A stretch of 64,000 nucleotides of DNA from Duganella sp. BJB480 (GCA_003416985.1 QVIN01000001.1:992001-1056000); one strand, 5' to 3'. Positions 38,883-48,436 are shown, counted from the first letter of the stretch. Numbers and translations are program-made. The notes: generated by a model not told the origin, from the sequence alone.

Positions 38883-41126
38883 TCAGCCTTCGGATGGGCC
38901 GCGGCCGGGGCCGCCCGGGCCGGGGCCTTGCGGCGGGCCGAAGCGTGGTTCGGTGTGGTTGTCGGCGGCGGTCGCCGGGCCGCCTATGCGGTATGACAGG
39001 CCCAGGTAGAACACCCGGCCATCGAAGCGGCGCGTGCTGGTCTCGCGCAGCGTGGCGCTGTTGATGACCGTCTCCATCTTGTTGGTCTTGAACAGGTCGG
39101 TGACCGTGCCGACCAGGCTCAGGCGTGGCGTCACGGCCTGGCGCACGCTCAGGTTGAAGGTGTGGTTCGGCGAGCGGTAGCCCTGGCCGGACAGCGTCTT
39201 GCCCTGCATTTGCAGGGCCATCTGTACTTGCGTGGCGGCGCTGTAGGCGTAGTTCAGGCGCACGCGGCCGCTCAGAGAGTTGGCGCTGCGCGTGACCAGC
39301 GCGCCGCTGTCGTCCTGCGTGGTCTGCTGGCTGCGCGCCAGGTTGCCGCTGGAGTTGAGCGTCAGCGACGGCGTCAGCTTGCCGCTGACCGTGAACTCCA
39401 ATCCGCTCGAATGGCTGCCTTCGCCGTTCTGGCGCGTGGTCAGCAGCACGTTGTTGGAGATGAAGGTGCGGTAGTCGACGATGGCGTCGGTGTCCTTGCG
39501 GTAGTAGCCGCGCAGGTTGGTCTCCAGCGCGCCGAACTTGGTCTCGTAGCCGACCTCGAACGAATCGGTCTTGGTCGGCTTGAGCATCGGATTGCCGGAC
39601 GAGACGTTGAACTCGTCGCGGTACACCACGTAGGGATTGAGGTCGTTGGCGTTCGGACGGCGGATGCGGCGCGCGTACGCGAAGCGCATGTTGGCCGTCT
39701 CGGTCGCCTTGTAGGTGGCGAAGAAGCTCGGGATCAAATTGGTGTAGCTGTTCTTGGCCTCGACGCCGCTGGTGATCTGGTGGATGTCCATGTCGGTGTA
39801 CTCGGTGCGCAGGCCGGCCAGCGCGCCCCAGCGGTCATTGAGCTTGAGCTGGTAGGAACCGTACAGCGCCACCACGGTCTCCTCCAGGTCGAAGCGGTTG
39901 CTGCGCGCCGGATTGACCATGGCCGCCTGGGTCAGCGGATTGATGTCGGTGTACAGCGTGTCGAAGTTGTTCTTGTTGGTGGCGACCTTGTAGCCGGCCT
40001 TGAGGCTGCCGCCGGCCAGCGGCCGCTCGTAGTCGCCGGTGAAGTCGACGATGTGGGTGCTGTTGTCGTTGCGCTGGCTGGCGCGGGTGTTCGGGAATCC
40101 GCCGGCCGCGTAGTCGTTGGCGTAGGCGCTGTTGCTGTCGTTCTCGGAGGCCGATACGCGCAGGTCGATCTTCAGCGTCTCGTTGGGCAGCGCGCCCTTG
40201 TGGTCGTAGCGCCCGCCCCAGCTGAAGTTCTTGGCGTCGCCGTCGCGCGCGGTGGTGCGTACGTAGTCGGTGGCCGGGAAGCCGGCGGTGGCGCCGTTGA
40301 CGTAGTGGTCGATGCCGCGCTGGTCGTTGCCGCGCCCCATGTAGTTCGCGCTGGCGGTCAGCGTGTCGTTCTGGTCCAGGTTGTAGCTGACGGTGCCGTT
40401 GACGCCGCCCATGTCGTTCAGGCCCGCGCCGGACGAGGTCTGGCTGCTGTGCACGAAGGCGCCGGTGGCCGGGTCTAGCCGGTCGCGGCTGACGACGGCG
40501 GTGGAGTTGCGGCCGTCGTGGCGCACGTTGACGCCGCCCTGGAAGCCCCACGGTCCCTCGTTGTAGCTGCCGGACGCGGCGCTGTTGTAGCGGCCGGCGT
40601 AACCGCCGTTGGCGTTGACGTTGGCGAAGCCGCCCGGCTTGCGGTTGCGGCGCATCACCAGGTTGAGGATGGGGCCGCCGCCGGCCTCGTTGCCGAACTG
40701 CGCGCCGGGGTTGTTGATCACCTCGACCGATTCGATATCGTCGGCGTTCATCGCCTGCAGCGTGGCGCCGCGGTTGTCTCCCTGCAGCATGGCGGACGGC
40801 TTGCCGTCGACCAGGATCTGCACATTGGTGCTGCCGCGCAGCGTGACCGTGCCGTCCGGATCCACCGCCACCGAGGGCACGTTGTTGAGCGCGTCGGCGG
40901 CGGTGCCGTTGGTGCTGCTGATGTCGGACTTGACGTCGTACACCTGGCGGTCGATGCGGTTGGTCGGCCGTTCGCCGGCCACCGTGACCGACGGCACCAC
41001 CGGCGCCGCTTCCTTCGGCTTGGCCGAGGTGGTGGGCTTGGCGGCCGGTTTGGCGGGCGCGGCCTGGTCCTGGGCGAGGGCGGTCAGCGGGGCGGCGAGG
41101 CAGGCGGTCAGGAAGATCTTGTGCAT
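38883..41126 (-). CDS. TonB-dependent/outer-membrane beta-barrel receptor
   Basis: A 747-residue receptor. A signal peptide (IFLTACLAAPLTALA) is followed by an Ala/Lys/Pro-rich linker (about 22-42), a plug with VTLRGSTNVQILVDGKPSAM and INNPGAQFGNEAGGGPILNL, and a large barrel of the outer-membrane beta-barrel family. The tail after the last strand is unusual, a Pro/Gly-rich stretch (FGPPQGPGPGGPGRGP) in place of a terminal aromatic residue. The gene is alone; the substrate is unknown. The RBS is weak. Confidence 0.88.
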   Translation of the reverse strand: MHKIFLTACLAAPLTALAQDQAAPAKPAAKPTTSAKPKEAAPVVPSVTVAGERPTNRIDRQVYDVKSDISSTNGTAADALNNVPSVAVDPDGTVTLRGSTNVQILVDGKPSAMLQGDNRGATLQAMNADDIESVEVINNPGAQFGNEAGGGPILNLVMRRNRKPGGFANVNANGGYAGRYNSAASGSYNEGPWGFQGGVNVRHDGRNSTAVVSRDRLDPATGAFVHSSQTSSGAGLNDMGGVNGTVSYNLDQNDTLTASANYMGRGNDQRGIDHYVNGATAGFPATDYVRTTARDGDAKNFSWGGRYDHKGALPNETLKIDLRVSASENDSNSAYANDYAAGGFPNTRASQRNDNSTHIVDFTGDYERPLAGGSLKAGYKVATNKNNFDTLYTDINPLTQAAMVNPARSNRFDLEETVVALYGSYQLKLNDRWGALAGLRTEYTDMDIHQITSGVEAKNSYTNLIPSFFATYKATETANMRFAYARRIRRPNANDLNPYVVYRDEFNVSSGNPMLKPTKTDSFEVGYETKFGALETNLRGYYRKDTDAIVDYRTFISNNVLLTTRQNGEGSHSSGLEFTVSGKLTPSLTLNSSGNLARSQQTTQDDSGALVTRSANSLSGRVRLNYAYSAATQVQMALQMQGKTLSGQGYRSPNHTFNLSVRQAVTPRLSLVGTVTDLFKTNKMETVINSATLRETSTRRFDGRVFYLGLSYRIGGPATAADNHTEPRFGPPQGPGPGGPGRGPSEG

Positions 41127-41277
41127 GGTGAATCGGGCCCGTGCGATGGCGCCGTCGAGTTCGTCGTTAAAGGGTTGCTATTTTAGTTGGAACTCATGCG
41201 GTAATAATTGCTATTTACAATACTTTACTTGGCACCGGGAGGAGCGGCTAAAATAACGCCTCACACAGGAGAAGCAT

Positions 41278-41667
41278 ATGGCACGCGGCACCGCCCATAT
41301 CGGCAAGGACAGTTACCAAACCACGATAGAAGTCAGCGGCCATACGCTGACCGGCGACGAGCCGGAGCGCAACGGCGGCCACGACGCGGGCCCGGCGCCG
41401 TACGATTTCGTGCTGGCCGGCCTGGGCGCGTGCACCGCGATCACGCTGCGCATGTACGCCGACCGCAAGCGGTGGCCGATGGACGCGGTCGACGTCGCCC
41501 TGCAGCTGACGCGAGACGAGAACGGCGCGATGATGGTCAAGCGCACGCTGTCCTTCACCGGCGCGCTGGATGCCGAACAAAAATCCCGCATGGCCGAAAT
41601 CGCCGAGAAGACGCCGGTGACGCTGACGCTGAAGGCGGGCATGGTGATCGACACGACTGTCGGCTGA
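41278..41667 (+). CDS. OsmC-family protein with only one of the two redox cysteines
   Basis: A 129-residue protein of the OsmC/Ohr fold. Cys52 in LAGLGACTAITLRMYA is in the first conserved position. The second, normally in a K-C-P-V-H type motif, is Thr112 in AEKTPVTLTL. Two-cysteine peroxidase chemistry is therefore unlikely without a partner thiol; a one-cysteine or non-peroxidase role is possible. AGGAGAA lies 7 bases before the ATG. It is monocistronic. Confidence 0.85.
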   Translation: MARGTAHIGKDSYQTTIEVSGHTLTGDEPERNGGHDAGPAPYDFVLAGLGACTAITLRMYADRKRWPMDAVDVALQLTRDENGAMMVKRTLSFTGALDAEQKSRMAEIAEKTPVTLTLKAGMVIDTTVG

Positions 41668-41757
41668 CGGTCAGCCTTGCCAACGCGTGTTCTATTGAGT
41701 TGGCCATGACTTAGGTAGCCATATCGACTATATTTAAATGGTCGGCGAGGTGACGTC

Positions 41758-42144
41758 ATGATGCTGAATCGCGAAGAGTTTGATGAGGCCTTGGCAGTAT
41801 TGTGCAGCGACGGCCTGGCACGGATGGATCCAGCGCTATTGCTCAGGGTTGCGCTTACGGTCTGGTATACCTCGCTCATTCCCGACCTGGGAAAAGTACC
41901 CGCAGCCAATCGTGCCGATATTGGGTACCTGCTGGATCGGTTGTCGAGGTTTAATATCATGGCCAAGCAGCGCAAGTTGGATTTGCTAGGATCGCTGGCG
42001 CCCTACAAGCCCATATCTCCGCCGGCAACGATGAGCGCATGCAAGGACGTGCTGGCCATCGAATGGGGCGCCTCCGCCGATCTGATGCCGTTCGTCGAGG
42101 AACTGCTGCCCTACCAAACACGCCACTACGCCGCGACCATCTGA
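41758..42144 (+). CDS. Hypothetical protein
   Basis: A 128-residue soluble protein, mostly helical by composition, with no motif I recognise (EEFDEALAVLCSDGLARMDP at the start, VEELLPYQTRHYAATI at the end). The start is ATGATG with GAGGTG 5-8 bases upstream. Base composition looks less GC-rich than its neighbours. A good terminator follows. Its neighbours give no clue to function. Confidence 0.7.
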   Translation: MMLNREEFDEALAVLCSDGLARMDPALLLRVALTVWYTSLIPDLGKVPAANRADIGYLLDRLSRFNIMAKQRKLDLLGSLAPYKPISPPATMSACKDVLAIEWGASADLMPFVEELLPYQTRHYAATI

Positions 42145-42166
42145 GCGGCAATCTTCCCCTCCCACC

Positions 42167-42193
42167 ATCCGGCGACCACGCCGGATTTTTTTT
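42167..42193 (+). terminator. Rho-independent terminator
   Basis: ATCCGGCG-ACCA-CGCCGGAT stem-loop followed by a run of T, 22 bases after the hypothetical gene and about 100 bp before the PEP-CTERM gene. Confidence 0.9.
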
Positions 42194-42295
42194 CGCCGAC
42201 GCGGGAACCGGCGAACGGTGCATCGGTCTAATCAAGGCAAGTTGAGCCGTGCCACCGAAGTTTTCCGATTCGACCTTCTCTTCATGGGGATAGAT

Positions 42296-43327
42296 ATGGA
42301 CTTGATTAAACGCTGGGCGGGGCTGCTTGCAGTCGCCGCTGGTTGTACCGTCTCCGCATCCGCCGCGCCGTTGCTGAACGAGGGCTTCAACGACGTCGGC
42401 ACCCTGGCCGCCAACGGCTGGGTGTTCGTGAACAACAGCTCGCCGCCCGGCAGCACCGCGTGGTTCCAGGGCGTCCCCACGGTGTTTCCAGCGGCCACCG
42501 GCGCGGCCGATTCCTATATCGCCGCCAACCTCAACAACGCCACCTTCGGCGGCGCCATCAGCAACTGGTTGCTGACGCCGCAGCTGGCCGTGTCCAACGG
42601 CGAGTCGCTGAACTTTTCCCTGCGCCTGCTCGGCGAGGGCTTCCTCGACACCGTCGAAGTCTACCTCAGCACCAACGGCGCCAGCACCAGCCTGGGCGGA
42701 TTCAATCTTCTGGGCGCGTTCGACTCGGCCACGGACACCGGCTGGCTCGACCGTTCCTTGCTGGTGGGCGGCCTGGCGGCGCCGGCCACCGGACGGTTTG
42801 CCTTCCGTTACGTCGTCGACGATACCCGCGTCAACGGCGACTACATCGGCATCGACAACGTCAGCGTGAACGCGGCGGCGATACCCACGCCAGGCACCGT
42901 CGCGCTCGTCGTGCTCGGCCTGTGCGCGCTGGCCGGAGTGTCCCGCAAACGCAAGCCGGCCAGCTGGCTGGCGTTGTCCGGCCTGGCCTTGATGGGAACG
43001 ACAGTGCAGGCGCTGCCCGAGGATGGTGTGATGACTTTCCCTCACGTGAACGTGGTCGCGCGGCAGGCCGCACCGCAACCGTCAGCCGGATGGGACGCCG
43101 GCGGACTCAAGGCCTACAAAGACCCCGCCACCGGCAAGTTGGGCGATCCCACACCCGAACAGGCCGCCGCGCTGGACGCGGCCATCCGCGCCGGCGCCGC
43201 CGGGCCGAAGGCGCGCGCCGCCGCGCCGAGGATGATCCGTCCGCCGCACGGCGGCGTCGGCATGGTGCTGGACAACTCGCAAACCCCGTACTCGGTCGTG
43301 CCGCATGCCAAGGGAGAACAAAAATGA
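42296..43327 (+). CDS. PEP-CTERM-type surface protein with a C-terminal extension
   Basis: A 343-residue protein. A signal peptide (LAVAAGCTVSASA) precedes a secreted domain (about 25-195) with a NWLLTPQL motif as in choice-of-anchor J-type domains. A PEP-CTERM-like tripartite sorting signal follows: IPTPG (196-200), a hydrophobic helix (201-214) and RKRK (217-220). Unlike normal PEP-CTERM proteins, it does not end there. A second hydrophobic segment (WLALSGLALMGTTVQA) and a 105-residue tail follow, including GGLKAYKDPATGKLGDPTPE, which recalls post-PEP-CTERM-type proteins. It may be a fusion of two neighbours. Its stop overlaps the protease start. Confidence 0.8.
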   Translation: MDLIKRWAGLLAVAAGCTVSASAAPLLNEGFNDVGTLAANGWVFVNNSSPPGSTAWFQGVPTVFPAATGAADSYIAANLNNATFGGAISNWLLTPQLAVSNGESLNFSLRLLGEGFLDTVEVYLSTNGASTSLGGFNLLGAFDSATDTGWLDRSLLVGGLAAPATGRFAFRYVVDDTRVNGDYIGIDNVSVNAAAIPTPGTVALVVLGLCALAGVSRKRKPASWLALSGLALMGTTVQALPEDGVMTFPHVNVVARQAAPQPSAGWDAGGLKAYKDPATGKLGDPTPEQAAALDAAIRAGAAGPKARAAAPRMIRPPHGGVGMVLDNSQTPYSVVPHAKGEQK

Positions 43328-44736
43328 AACGCATCGTGACAGCCTTCATCGCGGCGGTGGCGCTGCTGTATTCGTCCCTGGCCTGGGCGGCCGCGACCAT
43401 CACCATCGTCAACGGCGACCCCGACGGCGTCGGCTTCAACGACGCCACGCCTGTGGCCCCGGTAGGCGGCAACGCCGGCACCACACTGGGCGCGCAGCGC
43501 CTGAACGCCTTCCAGGCGGCCGCCAGCAAATGGGGCGCCACCCTGACCAGCACCGTGCCGATCCGCGTCCTCGCCACCTGGGAGGCGCTGCCGTGCAACG
43601 ACGGCGGCGCGGTGCTCGGCTCGGCCGGCGCGCTCGAAGTATTCTCGGACTTCGCCGGCGCGCCGGTGGCCAACGCCTGGTTCAGCAAGGCGGAAACCAA
43701 CAAGTATCTCGGTGCGGACATCGATCCCGACTCGCCCGACATCCGCGCCCGCTTCAACGTCAACCTGGGGCAGCCGGGCTGTTTCACCGGCGTGCCGTTC
43801 TACCTCGGACTGGACAACAATCACGGCGCGCAGGTCGACCTGGTGACGGTGCTGGAACATGAATTCGGCCATGGATTCGGCTTCCAGACCTACACCGATT
43901 CGGAGACCGGCGAACAGCTGGGCGGCATCCCCAGCATCTGGGACTACTTCCTGCTGGACACCAGCACCGGCAAGCTGTGGAAGGACATGAGCGATGCGGA
44001 ACGGGTGGCGTCGGCGCTCAAGTCCGGCAAGCTGGCGTGGAACGGCGCCATCGTCAACCAGGCCGCGCGCACGGTGCTGCAGCAGGGCACGCCGGTGCTG
44101 ACGGTGTTGGCGCCGGCCAGCGTCGCCGGCATCATCCAGGTCGGCACGGCCAGCTTCGGGCCGCCGCTGGCCAGCCCCGGCGTGACCGGGGAGGTGATGC
44201 CGGTGATCGATGCGCCGCCCGGCCAAGGCCTGGCCTGCGATCCGCTATCGCCCGCCAATGCGCTGGCCGTCAGGGGCCGCATCGCGCTGATCGACCGCGG
44301 CACGTGCACCTTCGTGGTCAAGGTCAGGCACGCTCAGGATGCCGGCGCCATCGGCGTCATCATCGCCGACAACGTGGCCGGCGCGCCGCCGCCCGGCCTG
44401 GGCGGCACCGATACCAGCATCGTGATCCCGGCCGTGCGCGTCACGCTGGACGATGGCAAGCGGCTCAAGTCGGCGCTGGCGACGCGCTCTCGCACGCACT
44501 CCGGCGTGTTTGCCAACCTCGGGGTGAACCTGGCGATACGCGCCGGCACCGATGCGGCCGGCCGCGTGCTGATGTACGCACCCGATCCCAATCAGCCCGG
44601 ATCGTCGGTGTCGCATTACGACGTCAGCGCGTTCCCGAACCAGCTGATGGAGCCGTCCATCAACGGCGACCTGACGCATGAGGTGACGCCGCCGCGCGAC
44701 CTGACGTTCCCGTTGCTCAGGGATATCGGCTGGTAG
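43324..44736 (+). CDS. Secreted zinc metalloprotease with PA domain
   Basis: A 470-residue protein with a signal peptide (VTAFIAAVALLYSSLAWA). The zinc motif HEFGHGFG (His179, Glu180, His183) lies in the catalytic region, and a protease-associated domain (about 255-365, VRGRIALIDRGTCTFVVKV) is inserted before the C-terminal SHYDVSAFPNQLMEPSI segment. That final region resembles leishmanolysin-like or metzincin-type secreted proteases. It is co-transcribed (ATGA overlap, GGGAGAA RBS) with the PEP-CTERM protein, which may be its partner or substrate. Confidence 0.87.
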   Translation: MKRIVTAFIAAVALLYSSLAWAAATITIVNGDPDGVGFNDATPVAPVGGNAGTTLGAQRLNAFQAAASKWGATLTSTVPIRVLATWEALPCNDGGAVLGSAGALEVFSDFAGAPVANAWFSKAETNKYLGADIDPDSPDIRARFNVNLGQPGCFTGVPFYLGLDNNHGAQVDLVTVLEHEFGHGFGFQTYTDSETGEQLGGIPSIWDYFLLDTSTGKLWKDMSDAERVASALKSGKLAWNGAIVNQAARTVLQQGTPVLTVLAPASVAGIIQVGTASFGPPLASPGVTGEVMPVIDAPPGQGLACDPLSPANALAVRGRIALIDRGTCTFVVKVRHAQDAGAIGVIIADNVAGAPPPGLGGTDTSIVIPAVRVTLDDGKRLKSALATRSRTHSGVFANLGVNLAIRAGTDAAGRVLMYAPDPNQPGSSVSHYDVSAFPNQLMEPSINGDLTHEVTPPRDLTFPLLRDIGW

Positions 44737-44740
44737 AAAG

Positions 44741-45076
44741 TTAGTTGATGGGCGCGCTGGTGACGTAATCGACGATCAGGTCCGCCGCTTCGTCGGGGAT
44801 GGTCATGAAGCGCGCCCCGTTGCGGTAGCGGCCCTGCGTGCCGATCAGGGCGCTATGCAGCACCGTCAGCGTGACCTTGTTCTGGACCGGGCTGCCGGGA
44901 AAACTGAAAGTCATCACATAACTGGTGTCGATCGGCAGCGCATGGTCGCTGAGGAACGCCACGCCCATGCGGGAGATGTCGATGATCTGTGTGACGGCGG
45001 TGTTTTGGCCGTCCATGTCGCTGATGTGCGCGTCAACCTGCAGCAATCGTCGTACATGTTCTCGTCTAGGGTCCAT
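44741..45076 (-). CDS. PilZ-domain c-di-GMP-binding protein
   Basis: A 111-residue single-domain PilZ protein. The c-di-GMP motifs are the arginine cluster RREHVRR near the N-terminus and DISRMG (D/N-x-S-x-x-G). It binds c-di-GMP and usually alters motility, adhesion or exopolysaccharide output. The start at 45076 was chosen by domain boundary; upstream in-frame sequence lies in the MFS gene region and is not PilZ-like. It is convergent with the protease gene, 4 bp apart. Confidence 0.85.
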   Translation of the reverse strand: MDPRREHVRRLLQVDAHISDMDGQNTAVTQIIDISRMGVAFLSDHALPIDTSYVMTFSFPGSPVQNKVTLTVLHSALIGTQGRYRNGARFMTIPDEAADLIVDYVTSAPIN

Positions 45077-45197
45077 CAATTCATGCCAGGAAAAAACGAC
45101 AGTATGACAGATTTGGACGCCTGCGATTGCAAGCTGGCGTGCGCTGTCGCACATACCGCGTGCACGGCGCCGATCAACAGCAGCCCGTCGCCGCCGA

Positions 45198-46589
45198 CTA
45201 TCCAGGACAGTCCGCAACCGATCGAAGCGGCGCCGGCGCCGGACGGCGGATGCACGCCAGTGCCAGCAGCGCCGCCAGCAACAGCAGCGCGGCCGATATC
45301 CCCATCGCCAGCCGCATGCCGATGAGGTCGTGACGGTCGGCCGCCACCAGCGCGCCGAAGATCGCCACGCCCAGGGCGCCGCCAACCTGGCGCGCCGTGT
45401 TCAGCACAGCGGACGCCGTGCCGGCCTGGCCGCGCGCCACGCCGGACAAGATCGACGTCGTCATCGCCGGCACGGCCAGGCCCATGCCGGCCGGGATCAG
45501 CGCCAGTCCGGGCAGCATTTGCAGGAAGGTGGCCTCGTTAGATATGCCCAACCAGCCCAGCAGCGCGTAGCCGCTGGCGCCGATCGCGGCGCCCAGCGCC
45601 ATCGGCGTGCGCAGTCCGGTGCGTGGCGCCATCCATCCGCTGACAATGTTGGACAGGATGAAGGTGGCCGTCAGCGGCAGGAACACCAGTCCCGCATGCA
45701 GCACGCTGAAGCCGCGCACCTTCTGCAGGTAGAAGCTGAGCACAAAGATCACGCCGTAGTACGAGAAATTCATCAGCACGCCGAACAGCACCGCGCCGGA
45801 GAAGGGCGCGCTGCGGAATAGCCCCAGCGGCAGCATGGGCGAACGGCTGCGCGCCTCGACGCGGATGAACAGCGCTCCCGCCACCACGGCGGCGGCCAGG
45901 CCGGCACGCACCAGCCAGTGCGACCCGCCCAAGGCCTCGAATTCGATCACGGCGCCGATCAAGCCAGTCAGCGCGACAACCGCCAGCACTTGCCCTGCCA
46001 GGTCCAGCGAGCGATGCGGATCGCGCCCGGCCAGCGCCGGCACCACGCGCCGCGTGAGCCAGAAGCCGGCCACGCAGATCGGCACATTGACCCAGAAGAT
46101 GCTGCGCCAGCCGGCCAGCGACAACAGCAGCCCGCCCAGCACCGGCCCGGCCACGATCGACACGCCGCCGGCGGCGGTCCACCAGGCGATGGCTTTGGCC
46201 AGCATGGCCTTGTCGTCGGCGTATGCGGCGTTGAGGATGGCGAGTGAACTGGGCACCAGCAGCGCCGCGCCGACGCCTTGCAGCGCGCGGCCGACATTGA
46301 GCGCGGTGGCGTTGGGCGCGATCGCGCAGGCCAGCGAGGCCGCCGTGAACAGCGCGAATCCGGTCAGGAAGGTGCGGCGCGAGCCGAACTTGTCGCCCAG
46401 CGCGCCGGCGGAAAGCAGGAACACGGCGAAGCCCAGCGTGTAGGCGTCCACCACCCACTGCAGGGCCGCCACGTCCGCGCTGAGTTCACGGCCGATCTGC
46501 GGCAGCGCGACGTTGACGATGGTGACGTCCAGCTGGACGATGATGAAGGCGAAGCTGCAAGCGAGGAGAATGGCGCGGTCGGTTTTCAT
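45198..46589 (-). CDS. MFS multidrug exporter (EmrB/QacA type)
   Basis: A 463-residue inner-membrane transporter with about 12-14 helices. DHA-type motifs are visible: LDVTIVNVALPQIGREL in TM1, GALGDKFGSRR in the loop 2-3 region and GPVLGGLLLSLAGWRSIFWVN for motif C. It would export drugs or metabolites by proton antiport. It is divergent from a LysR regulator 78 bp away, which is its likely controller. Confidence 0.92.
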   Translation of the reverse strand: MKTDRAILLACSFAFIIVQLDVTIVNVALPQIGRELSADVAALQWVVDAYTLGFAVFLLSAGALGDKFGSRRTFLTGFALFTAASLACAIAPNATALNVGRALQGVGAALLVPSSLAILNAAYADDKAMLAKAIAWWTAAGGVSIVAGPVLGGLLLSLAGWRSIFWVNVPICVAGFWLTRRVVPALAGRDPHRSLDLAGQVLAVVALTGLIGAVIEFEALGGSHWLVRAGLAAAVVAGALFIRVEARSRSPMLPLGLFRSAPFSGAVLFGVLMNFSYYGVIFVLSFYLQKVRGFSVLHAGLVFLPLTATFILSNIVSGWMAPRTGLRTPMALGAAIGASGYALLGWLGISNEATFLQMLPGLALIPAGMGLAVPAMTTSILSGVARGQAGTASAVLNTARQVGGALGVAIFGALVAADRHDLIGMRLAMGISAALLLLAALLALACIRRPAPAPLRSVADCPG

Positions 46590-46667
46590 GCCTGAACTAT
46601 AGGATGGTTTGACTATTTAAAAAAATGAATAATAATGAAGCTATCTATCTCATTTTAAGAATCGACT

Positions 46668-47525
46668 ATGGAACTCTCCGCCCTGCGCATTTTCAAGGCG
46701 GTCGCCGAGGAGGGCAGCGTCACGCTGGCCGCCTCGCGGCTGAACCGCGTGCAGTCCAACGTCTCGGCGCGCTTGACGCAGCTGGAGGAGTCGCTGGGCG
46801 TGCCGCTGTTTCATCGCTCCGGCCGCAAGCTGCAAATCACGGCCGAGGGCACGCGCCTGCTGGCCTACGCCGACCGCCTGCTGCAACTGGCCGACGAAGC
46901 GCAAGCCGCCGTGCAGCCGGATCAGCGCCCGTCCGGCCAGCTGCGTATCGGTTCTATGGAGACCACCGCCGCCGCGCGCCTGCCGCAAGTGCTGGCCGCC
47001 TTCAACCGCAAGCATCCGCAAGTGGACCTGATCCTGGACACCGCGCCCACCGACCAGCTGCTGGACGGTGTGTTGAAGCACCGGCTGGACGTGGCGCTGG
47101 TGGCCGGCCAGGTGCCGCACGCCGAACTGGCGCAGCAGCCGGTGTTTGAAGAGGAACTGGTGCTGATCACCTGCCACGGCCATCCGCCGGTGGCGTCGCC
47201 GCAGGACCTGGTCCGCCGCACCCTGCTGGTGTTCCGTAGCGGTTGTACCTACAGGCGCCGTTTGGAGGCGTGGTTCGCGGAGGGCGGCGTGGCGCCGGCG
47301 CGCGTGTCGGAATTCGGCACCTTCGAGGCGATCCTCGGCTGCGTGGCCGCCGGCATGGGTGTGGCGCTGATGCCCAGGGAGGTGCTCAACCAGCGCAAGC
47401 TGGCCAAGACCATACGCCAGCACGAACTGCCGCCGGACATCGCCCGCGTCGAGACGCTGCTGGTCTGGCGCAAGGACGTGCTGCACCATCCGGCCCGCAG
47501 CGCCTTTGCGGACAGCCTGGCCTAG
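46668..47525 (+). CDS. LysR-family regulator, divergent from the MFS exporter
   Basis: A 285-residue LysR protein with N-terminal HTH (LRIFKAVAEEGSVTLAASRL, then VSARLTQLEESLGVPLFHRS) and an effector domain (GQLRIGSMETTAAARLPQVL onward). Divergent placement predicts control of the exporter. Its stop codon TAG overlaps the stop of the next, convergent LysR gene within a CTAG. Confidence 0.92.
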   Translation: MELSALRIFKAVAEEGSVTLAASRLNRVQSNVSARLTQLEESLGVPLFHRSGRKLQITAEGTRLLAYADRLLQLADEAQAAVQPDQRPSGQLRIGSMETTAAARLPQVLAAFNRKHPQVDLILDTAPTDQLLDGVLKHRLDVALVAGQVPHAELAQQPVFEEELVLITCHGHPPVASPQDLVRRTLLVFRSGCTYRRRLEAWFAEGGVAPARVSEFGTFEAILGCVAAGMGVALMPREVLNQRKLAKTIRQHELPPDIARVETLLVWRKDVLHHPARSAFADSLA

Positions 47526-48436
47526 CGGCGCGCCATCTTCTCGACCAGGAAGTCGACAAAGGTGCGGACCCGCAGCGACAAGTGGCGCGCGTGCGGATAC
47601 AGCAGGAAGAAGGGCCGCGACGTGCCGCCATGCTGCGGCAGCAGTTCGACCAGGTCGCCGCGCGCCAGGTCCTGGTCGATGATAAAGCGGTAGGTATGCG
47701 TCAGGCCCGCCCCCGCGCGCGCCAGCGTGACGGTGCCCAGTATGTCCTCCGAGCAGCTTAAACCGCCGTTGGTGACCATGTCGATCGCCGCGCCATCCTG
47801 CATGAACTGCCACGGAACCCGCTTGCCGGTGCTGGGCAGTTCGAACTGGATGCATTCGTGCTTGTCCAGATCCTCCAGCTTGCGCGGCTTGCCATGGCGC
47901 TTCAGGTAGGCCGGCGACGCGGCCAGCACCAACTCCGCGTCCTCCAGTTTGCGCGCGATGAGGTTGGAGTCGGCCGGCGCGCGCCCGCGTATCGCCAGGT
48001 CGTAGCCCTCGTCCGCAAAGTCGATGTTGCGGTTGCTGACGTGGATATCGAGCGTCACCTCCGGGTACTTCCTGCGGAACTCGCCCAGCAAGGGTAGCAG
48101 GCGGTAGTGCGCGTAGGGCGTCGGCGCGCTTATGCGCAGCACCCCGGCCGGTTTGGCCTGGGCGCCCGTGACCTGGCGCTCCGCATCCGTCAGTTGAGCG
48201 AGCGCCTGCCGGCATTGCTCGAAGTAGACGCGGCCGCCGTCGGTCAAGCGGATCTGGCGCGTGGTGCGTACGAACAGGCGCACGCCCAGCCGTTCCTCCA
48301 GCCGGGCGATGGAGCGGCTGACCGCCGCCGGCGTCACCCCGGCCGCCGTGGCCGCCGCGGTAAAACTGCCCAATTCCGCCGCAAAGCAAAACAGCTCGAT
48401 GCTGCCCAACAGGACGTCGTCGAAATAGCGCTTCAT
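47522..48436 (-). CDS. LysR-family regulator, divergent from the SDR gene
   Basis: A 304-residue LysR protein: HTH (ELFCFAAELGSFTAAATAAG, VSRSIARLEERLGVRLFVRT) and effector domain with YDLAIRGRAPADSNLIARKL, the form common in CrgA-type LysR regulators. Start 48436 has AAGG 6-7 bases upstream. It is divergent from the SDR/tautomerase pair, which it probably controls. Confidence 0.92.
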   Translation of the reverse strand: MKRYFDDVLLGSIELFCFAAELGSFTAAATAAGVTPAAVSRSIARLEERLGVRLFVRTTRQIRLTDGGRVYFEQCRQALAQLTDAERQVTGAQAKPAGVLRISAPTPYAHYRLLPLLGEFRRKYPEVTLDIHVSNRNIDFADEGYDLAIRGRAPADSNLIARKLEDAELVLAASPAYLKRHGKPRKLEDLDKHECIQFELPSTGKRVPWQFMQDGAAIDMVTNGGLSCSEDILGTVTLARAGAGLTHTYRFIIDQDLARGDLVELLPQHGGTSRPFFLLYPHARHLSLRVRTFVDFLVEKMARR

